From the NCBI GenBank assembly GCA_029779995.1, contig JAKOZM010000541.1:1-21504 (forward strand): a DNA stretch of 21,504 bases, written 5' to 3'. The stretch comes from Actinomycetes bacterium (GTDB taxonomy: Bacteria > Actinomycetota > Actinomycetes > S36-B12 > UBA10799). The first letter of the stretch is position 1. Each line of letters starts with the position of its first letter. A model generated the notes under the pieces. It saw nothing but the letters and a program-made list of their open reading frames with translations. It did not search any database and was not told where the DNA came from. Below, in pieces: positions 16,489 through 21,504 of this stretch. The position numbers and the translations under genes are program-made.

Positions 16489-16504
16489 CCGAACGGATGT
16501 TCGA
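16489..16504. promoter_or_regulatory. LexA (SOS) box upstream of recA
   Basis: CCGAACGGATGTTCGA matches TCGAAC-N4-GTTCGA at 11 of 12 fixed positions. It lies in the 157-base gap between the DUF3046 stop and the recA start, 99 bases before the recA ATG, as expected for SOS-induced recA. Confidence 0.88.
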
Positions 16505-16546
16505 CGCGGTAGTAGCGACACGCCAGACTCCTGCACGTCGCTGCGG

Positions 16547-16741
16547 CTACCGGAACCGGGGCGGGAGATGCAGGTTGGCCACCACGGCGCGCCACACGGC
16601 CTTCGCATCCTCGCCGTCGCGCAGCGCCTGATCGACGGTCCTGCCCCCGAGTTCGGCGAGCACGTGATCCTGCGCCCACGAGGTGTAGTAGCCGGCTCCA
16701 AGCACCTGCTCCATCCGCTCCCAGAAGTCGGTCAAACGCAC
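16547..16741 (-). CDS. DUF3046 family protein
   Basis: A 64-residue protein of unknown function, known mainly as a recA neighbour in actinobacteria. It opens with Arg-Leu-Thr-Asp-Phe-Trp-Glu-Arg-Met and contains Ala-Asp/Asn-Gly-type helices (Gly-Gly-Arg-Thr-Val-Asp-Gln-Ala-Leu near 32-40), ending Leu-Pro-Pro-Arg-Phe-Arg, all typical of DUF3046. The start is GTG 16741, with no Shine-Dalgarno sequence; a TAACAC hexamer seven bases before the GTG raises the possibility of a leaderless message. It lies upstream of recA on the same strand and divergent from lhr with 57 bases between the starts. No function can be inferred from sequence. Confidence 0.88.
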   Translation of the reverse strand: MRLTDFWERMEQVLGAGYYTSWAQDHVLAELGGRTVDQALRDGEDAKAVWRAVVANLHLPPRFR

Positions 16742-16798
16742 CGGGCAAGTGTTACACGCCCATCGGCGCCGCAGCGCATGTCGTACCTGCCTTGCACA

Positions 16799-19700
16799 AT
16801 GGTCACCGTGGACCTCGACCTGCACCCCGGGATGCGCGCGGCGACGCGGCAGTGGTTCCGGCAGGCATTCGCAGCACCGACGGCGGTGCAGTCCCAGGCT
16901 TGGGAGGCGATTGCCACTGGCAGCGACACGCTGGTCGTGTCCCCGACCGGGTCGGGCAAAACGCTCGCGGCATTCCTGTGGGCCCTCGATGGCCTGTTCA
17001 CCGAGCCCGGACAGGGCTGTCAGGTCCTCTACATCTCTCCGCTGCGCGCGCTGGCCACCGACGTCGAACGCAACCTGCGGGCACCTCTGATCGGGATCGA
17101 ACAGGTGGCCTTGCGCCTCGGCGAGCAGCCTCAGAGCATCACAACCGCTATCCGTACCTCCGACACGCCGGCGGCCGAACGGCAGCGGATGGCGCGCAAA
17201 CCTCCCGACATCCTGATCACCACCCCGGAATCTTTGTTCCTGCTGCTGACCTCGCAGGCCGGCCAGTTCCTCAAGGATGTCCGCACCGTGATCATCGATG
17301 AGATCCACTCCGTGGCCGGGAGCAAGCGGGGCAGCCATCTGAGTCTGTCCCTGCAGCGCCTGGACCATCTGACGCAACGGCCCGCGCAACGTATCGGGCT
17401 GTCAGCGACCGTGACCCCCGTCCAGACCGTTGCTGAGTTCTTGCACGCTGGCAGTGATGTGCGGATCGTCCAACCTGAGCTGGACAAACCGATCGAGCTG
17501 AGCCTAACCGTCCCGCTGGCTGACATGACGGCCTTCGACGAACCCGCGGACGGCCAGCCGCGGCGGGCATCCATCTGGCCAGCCGTCGAGTCCTCCATCC
17601 TGAGCCTGATCGAGGAGCACACGTCCACGATCGTGTTCACCAACTCCCGGCGCGTCTGCGAGAGGTTGTCGAGCCGGCTGAACGAACTTGCCGCCGACGA
17701 GTCCCCGGACGAATCGGTGCCCGCCCAACTGATGGCGCAGGCCGGCGTCGCCCGCGGCACCGCCGAGGTGGTGGCCCGCGCCCACCATGGCAGCGTCAGC
17801 AAGTCCGAGCGCGCCATCATCGAGGATGATCTGAAGTCAGGTCGGTTGCCGGCGGTGGTCGCCACCAGCAGCCTGGAACTGGGTATCGACATGGGCGCCA
17901 TCGACCTCATGGTGCAGGTCGGGTGCCCGCCGTCGGTGGCGTCGGGCCTGCAACGGCTCGGTCGCGCCGGACACCGCCTCGACGCGGTCAGCAAGGGCAT
18001 CTTCTTCCCGACCCACCGCGGAGATCTGCTGGCCACCACAGTGGCTATGCAGCGCATGGCCGCCGGGGGCATCGAAGCCACGCGTATCCCCCGCCACCCG
18101 CTGGACGTCCTGAGCCAGCAGATCGTGGCCATGGTCGCCATGCAGGACTGGCACATCGATGCGCTCTTTGAACTGATCACCACTGCGGCGGGTTACACCC
18201 ACCTGCCCCGGGCGGCGTACGAGGCGGTGCTCGACATGCTCGCCGGACGGTATCCCTCCGACGACTTCGCGCAGTTGCGTCCGCGCATCATCTGGGACCG
18301 CAGCACCGACATGCTGAGCGGACGCCGGGGTGCACAGCGCACCGCGGTGATCTCCGGCGGCACGATCCCTGACCGTGGGCTGTTCCCGGTGTTCAACGTC
18401 GGGACCAAGGACGGCCGGGTCGGGGAACTCGACGAGGAGATGGTCTACGAATCGCGGGTCGGGGATGTCATCTCGTTAGGCGCCTCGTCGTGGCGCATCG
18501 AGGAGATCACCTACGACCGGGTTCTGGTCACCCCCGCTCCGGGCAAACCGGGCAAGTTGCCGTTCTGGCATGCGGACGCCCAGGGCCGGTCCTTTGAGAT
18601 GGGACAAGCAATCGGAGAGTTCCTGCGCACGGTCGAGCGGGCCGCAGCGCCCAACCGGCTGCGGGACACGCCGTTGGACGACTACGCACGGGGGAATCTG
18701 CGGGCGTACCTCGACGAGCAGCTGGCGGTCACCGGCGTACTGCCGACCGACCGTCGCATCGTGGTTGAACGCTTCCGCGACGAGATCGGCGACTGGCGAC
18801 TCGTGGTACATGCCCCGTGGGGCGCCCGGGTGACCTCCCCGTGGGCGTTGCTTGCCAGCGCCCAGGTGCGGGCCCGCTTCGGTGTCGACGCCAACATCAT
18901 GGCCACCGATGACGGTCTCGTCATGCGGGTCATGGATACCGATCAGGATGACGACTGGTGGGATCAGGTGGTCGATGCCCTACTGCTGGACCCGGATGAC
19001 GTGACCCGCGACCTCAGTCAGGAGATCACCGGCAGCGCGCTGTTCGCGGCGAAGTTCCGGGAGTGCTCCAGCCGGGCACTGCTGCTGACCCGCAACGCGC
19101 CGGGCAAGCGAACCCCGCTGTGGCAGCAGCGGCAGCGTTCGGCGCAGCTGCTGGGGGTGGCCGGCAACTACCCGAGTTTCCCGATGGTCCTGGAGGCGGT
19201 GCGCGAATGCCTCGACGATGTGTACGACCTGGCTGCGCTGCGGCAGGTGCTGGGGGGTCTGCGCGACGGCCTGATCACCGTGGAGGTGGTCCAGACCGAC
19301 CTGCCGAGCCCCATGGCCCAAACGCAGATGTTCTCCTACGTGTCGGTCTTCATGTACGAGGGCGACAATCCGCTGGGCCAGCAGGCGGCCGCCCTGGAAC
19401 TCGATCATGGCCTGCTCGCCGACCTGCTCAGCGACACCGACCTGCGCTCGATCATTCCGCACGAGGCAGTGGAAGCGGTGGAGATCGACCTGCAGTGGCG
19501 CCATCCCGGGCGCATCCGCAGCCCTGACGACCTCGCCGACCTGCTGCATGCGGTGGGCTTCCAGACTCCTGCTGAGTTGCGGGCCCGGGAGATCCCCGAG
19601 GATTTCGGCACGGCCCTGGTCGCCGCTCGCCGCGCGGTGTGGGTCCGGGTCGCTGGCGAGCAGGTCCTGGCCGCTGTCGAGGACGTGTCCAGGCTGCGTG

Positions 19701-21142
19701 ACGCCCTGGGGGTGGTGCCGCCACCTGAAGTCCCGTTCGCCTTCCTGGAGCCGGTGGCCGACCCGGTCGGTGATCTGCTGAGCCGTTACGCACGCACCCA
19801 CGGTCCGTTCAGCAGTGCGGACGTCGCTGCCGCCCTGGGACTGGGAGTGCGCCTCGTGGATCAACTCCTGCAACAGCGCAAGGCTGCTGGCACGGTGCGA
19901 TGGGGGCGTTTCACGGCTGCCAGCGAACAGGGTCAGTGGGTCGACAGCGATGTGCTGGCCAGGATTCGCCGCAAAGCATCGGCGCTGCTGCGGGGGGCCG
20001 CCGAACCGATCCCGGTGGAGCGGCTGTGCGCCTTCCTGCCCCGCTGGCAGGGGGCGGCAGCACCGGGCCGGGGACGTGGCGCCCTGCTCGCCGCGATCGG
20101 CCGGCTCAGCGGGTATGTTGCGGCGGCCACTGTCTGGGAGCACGATCTCCTACCGGCCCGGGTGGCCGGTTTTGAAGCCCAGCACCTCGATCAGCTGATG
20201 GCCGCCGGGGATGTGGTGTGGTGCGGGGCAGGACGGCTCGGCGCTCGCGACGCTCTGATCAGTCTGGTACCTGCCGGGCACGAGGACCTGCTGCCGAGCG
20301 CCGATGCCGACGATCTGAACGAGGCTGAAGTCCAGGTCTGGGAGGTGATGCGCCACGGCGGAGGATGGTTCTTCCGTGACCTGATGATGCGGTTACCCGA
20401 TCTCGGACAGGAGGTCCTGGAACGATCACTATGGGGTCTGGTGTGGCGCTCGATGGTGACCAATGATTCCTTGGAGCCGCTGCGACGTTATCGCCAGCCC
20501 GGTGGCCGGCCGCGGCCGCGTCGCATGACCCAGGTGCCGATGCCAGGTCGGTGGTCGGCCGTGTACCGCCCCGACCAACCGGACAAGGCATTGGTGTGGG
20601 CGCAGACGCTACTTGACCGATACGGTCTGGTGGATCGATCTGTGGTCGGCAATGAGCGCGTGCCGGGAGGTTTCCACTCCCTGTTCGGGATCCTGCGTCG
20701 CATGGATGATGCGGGCAGATGTCAGCAGGTGTATGCGGTGGAGGGTCTGGGCGGGGCACAGTTCGCCAGCAGTGCCGCCCTGGAGCAGTTGCGTCAGACC
20801 GGCAGCCTAGATCCGGTCCTCTTGGCGACGACTGACCCGGCGAATCCGATGGGCGTGACGGTGCCGTGGCCGGAGGTCGCAGGCGGGCGGCCACAGCGCA
20901 AGGCCGGGTCGCTGGTCCTGTTGGGAAGTCAGGGGCCGCTGTTCTACCTCGACAGCGCGGGCCGGTCGCTGCTGGCCTGGTCAGAGGATCAGGGGGCGGC
21001 GGCGGTCTTCGTGTCGGGTTTGCAGGCTCGGCGCCGGAAGGTGTCACTGCGAAAGATCAACGGTGAGGATGTGTTCTCCTCACCGTTCTCATCGGTCTTC
21101 ACCGATGCTGGTCTGCATCTCACTCCATCGGGACTGCGCTGA
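16799..21142 (+). CDS. lhr: Lhr-family DNA helicase (full length)
   Basis: Lhr is a 3'-to-5' superfamily 2 DNA translocase/helicase tied to DNA repair in mycobacteria. From ATG 16799 it has 1447 residues, near the roughly 1500 usual for long Lhr. Motifs in the helicase core: Walker A Ser48-Pro-Thr-Gly-Ser-Gly-Lys-Thr55; Ia Pro81-Leu-Arg-Ala-Leu-Ala; Thr-Thr-Pro-Glu-Ser-Leu at 141-146; DEIH at 167-170; Ser-Ala-Thr at 202-204; IV Thr-Asn-Ser-Arg at 281-284; V Ala-Thr-Ser-Ser-Leu-Glu-Leu-Gly at 355-362; VI Gln-Arg-x-Gly-Arg-Ala-Gly-His-Arg at 385-393. Winged-helix and Lhr core domains follow, then a long C-terminal domain (about 900-1447) as in actinobacterial Lhr. The frame is open for 194 codons upstream, but that part overlaps recA and DUF3046 antisense. 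ATG 16799 has a weak ribosome-binding site, and GTG 16808 is an alternative. Confidence 0.95.
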   Translation: MVTVDLDLHPGMRAATRQWFRQAFAAPTAVQSQAWEAIATGSDTLVVSPTGSGKTLAAFLWALDGLFTEPGQGCQVLYISPLRALATDVERNLRAPLIGIEQVALRLGEQPQSITTAIRTSDTPAAERQRMARKPPDILITTPESLFLLLTSQAGQFLKDVRTVIIDEIHSVAGSKRGSHLSLSLQRLDHLTQRPAQRIGLSATVTPVQTVAEFLHAGSDVRIVQPELDKPIELSLTVPLADMTAFDEPADGQPRRASIWPAVESSILSLIEEHTSTIVFTNSRRVCERLSSRLNELAADESPDESVPAQLMAQAGVARGTAEVVARAHHGSVSKSERAIIEDDLKSGRLPAVVATSSLELGIDMGAIDLMVQVGCPPSVASGLQRLGRAGHRLDAVSKGIFFPTHRGDLLATTVAMQRMAAGGIEATRIPRHPLDVLSQQIVAMVAMQDWHIDALFELITTAAGYTHLPRAAYEAVLDMLAGRYPSDDFAQLRPRIIWDRSTDMLSGRRGAQRTAVISGGTIPDRGLFPVFNVGTKDGRVGELDEEMVYESRVGDVISLGASSWRIEEITYDRVLVTPAPGKPGKLPFWHADAQGRSFEMGQAIGEFLRTVERAAAPNRLRDTPLDDYARGNLRAYLDEQLAVTGVLPTDRRIVVERFRDEIGDWRLVVHAPWGARVTSPWALLASAQVRARFGVDANIMATDDGLVMRVMDTDQDDDWWDQVVDALLLDPDDVTRDLSQEITGSALFAAKFRECSSRALLLTRNAPGKRTPLWQQRQRSAQLLGVAGNYPSFPMVLEAVRECLDDVYDLAALRQVLGGLRDGLITVEVVQTDLPSPMAQTQMFSYVSVFMYEGDNPLGQQAAALELDHGLLADLLSDTDLRSIIPHEAVEAVEIDLQWRHPGRIRSPDDLADLLHAVGFQTPAELRAREIPEDFGTALVAARRAVWVRVAGEQVLAAVEDVSRLRDALGVVPPPEVPFAFLEPVADPVGDLLSRYARTHGPFSSADVAAALGLGVRLVDQLLQQRKAAGTVRWGRFTAASEQGQWVDSDVLARIRRKASALLRGAAEPIPVERLCAFLPRWQGAAAPGRGRGALLAAIGRLSGYVAAATVWEHDLLPARVAGFEAQHLDQLMAAGDVVWCGAGRLGARDALISLVPAGHEDLLPSADADDLNEAEVQVWEVMRHGGGWFFRDLMMRLPDLGQEVLERSLWGLVWRSMVTNDSLEPLRRYRQPGGRPRPRRMTQVPMPGRWSAVYRPDQPDKALVWAQTLLDRYGLVDRSVVGNERVPGGFHSLFGILRRMDDAGRCQQVYAVEGLGGAQFASSAALEQLRQTGSLDPVLLATTDPANPMGVTVPWPEVAGGRPQRKAGSLVLLGSQGPLFYLDSAGRSLLAWSEDQGAAAVFVSGLQARRRKVSLRKINGEDVFSSPFSSVFTDAGLHLTPSGLR
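21059..21107. terminator. two tandem hairpins at the lhr 3' end, facing clgR
   Basis: The first hairpin has a perfect 11-bp stem (21059-21069 with 21077-21087) and a 7-base loop. The second has a perfect 7-bp stem (21090-21096 with 21101-21107) and a CTTC loop. Both lie inside the last 85 bases of lhr. On the minus strand they are 42-92 bases past the clgR stop and the larger one is followed by TTGATCTTT, so they could terminate clgR transcription. They are also coding sequence. Confidence 0.45.
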
Positions 21143-21148
21143 CCGCAA

Positions 21149-21388
21149 TCAGTTGCCAGCGCGGGCGACGTTGTCGCTGACCGAGCGCATAACCTCTGAC
21201 AGGGGGACCTCGAGGGCGCCGCAGATGGCGGCCAGTAGCTCGCTGGAGGCTTCCTTCTGACCCCGCTCCACCTCGGAAAGATACCCGAGCGAGACACGAG
21301 CGGAGGTCGAGACGTCACGCAGGGTGCGGCCTTGATCCATACGCCGACGGCGCAATTCTTCACCGACGACTTGCCGAAGGACTACCAT
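21149..21388 (-). CDS. ClgR-type XRE-family transcriptional regulator
   Basis: A 79-residue DNA-binding protein with an XRE/Cro helix-turn-helix at about 20-62. The stretch Gly20-Arg-Thr-Leu-Arg-Asp-Val-Ser followed by Val32-[11 protein letters not shown] is characteristic of ClgR, the actinobacterial activator of clp protease and stress genes. ATG 21388 is chosen because AGGAGGT lies about six bases upstream; a longer frame from a GTG at 21466 has no such site and would run through the promoter. The protein is shorter than ClgR of Mycobacterium (about 112 residues by memory) and ends soon after the HTH domain, lacking the C-terminal tail. It is convergent with lhr, with six bases between stops. 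A related XRE regulator rather than true ClgR is possible, so I give no gene symbol. Confidence 0.85.
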   Translation of the reverse strand: MVVLRQVVGEELRRRRMDQGRTLRDVSTSARVSLGYLSEVERGQKEASSELLAAICGALEVPLSEVMRSVSDNVARAGN

Positions 21389-21412
21389 CTCTGACCTCCT
21401 TTCGATGGGTCG

Positions 21413-21432
21413 ACTGTACGCGAACCGTGTTC
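21413..21432 (-). promoter_or_regulatory. possible promoter/operator of the ClgR-like gene
   Basis: On the minus strand TACAGT (21418-21413) fits an actinobacterial -10 hexamer 24 bases before the ATG. Just upstream is a GTTCGC half-site (21425-21420), which recalls the first half of the published ClgR operator, inside the small inverted repeat GAAC-CGT-GTTC (21422-21432). The second operator half does not match, so autoregulation is only suggested. Confidence 0.3.
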
Positions 21433-21504
21433 CCACGGCATCCGATGACGCCACCTTTAACTTCACATTTACCCCAACGAAACGGCCCTTACTCTCTATT
21501 CCAG

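Noticed and set aside
16217..16798. Upstream extension of lhr across recA and DUF3046
   Set aside because: The 194 extra codons overlap two convincing genes on the other strand and lack helicase-like sequence. The family start fits ATG 16799.
18980..20143. 387-codon minus-strand frame inside lhr
   Set aside because: It is a shadow of the lhr C-terminal region with no recognisable motif, and lhr is continuous and motif-rich on the plus strand. Frames at 17131-18183 and 20259-21047 were rejected for the same reason.

Overview
The window is chromosomal DNA from a high-GC actinobacterium (phylum Actinomycetota). The case rests on gene order and control sites. recA-recX-miaB and miaA-dapF-hflX lie near lexA-nrdR-nrdJ, with a DUF3046 gene, lhr and a ClgR-type regulator beside recA. 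LexA sites are of the Gram-positive TCGAAC-N4-GTTCGA type, and DnaA boxes have the actinobacterial form TTGTCCACA. GTG starts and start/stop overlaps are common. I cannot name the genus.

Layout. Positions 1-134 (minus) hold the start of a GyrI-like effector-binding protein, cut by the window edge. A DMT/EamA transporter (292-1176) and a short group II PLP-dependent decarboxylase (1210-2424) follow on the plus strand and end at a strong hairpin (2580-2628). On the minus strand, nrdR-nrdJ (6050-2704) encodes the class II ribonucleotide reductase and its repressor. Their upstream region carries NrdR-like and DnaA-like boxes. Next is a divergent SOS pair: a small membrane-anchored LysM protein (minus) and lexA (plus), each with its own LexA box. 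Convergent with lexA is the minus-strand chain miaA-dapF-hflX-dinG, whose members all overlap by stop/start codons. Between miaA and miaB, on the opposite strand, sit a small antitoxin-like gene and a class III extradiol-dioxygenase-like gene. recA-recX-miaB follows on the minus strand with a LexA box upstream of recA. A DUF3046 gene, a divergent full-length Lhr helicase and a convergent ClgR-like regulator close the window.

How the genes work together. The core is DNA damage response and nucleotide supply: LexA and RecA (SOS switch), RecX (RecA modulator), DinG and Lhr (helicases), the LysM protein (probable SOS-linked cell-division or envelope effector) and NrdR/NrdJ (dNTP supply). Woven in are tRNA A37 modification (MiaA, MiaB), ribosome rescue (HflX) and lysine/peptidoglycan precursor synthesis (DapF).

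I found no mobile element, CRISPR array, tRNA or rRNA. No intergenic stretch exceeds about 300 bases. Most of the window is conserved actinobacterial core. The less ordinary parts are the DnaA-box cluster before nrdR, a DnaA box beside the recA LexA box, a palindrome fused to a LexA box, the inverted gene pair between miaA and miaB, and tandem hairpins at the lhr/clgR junction.
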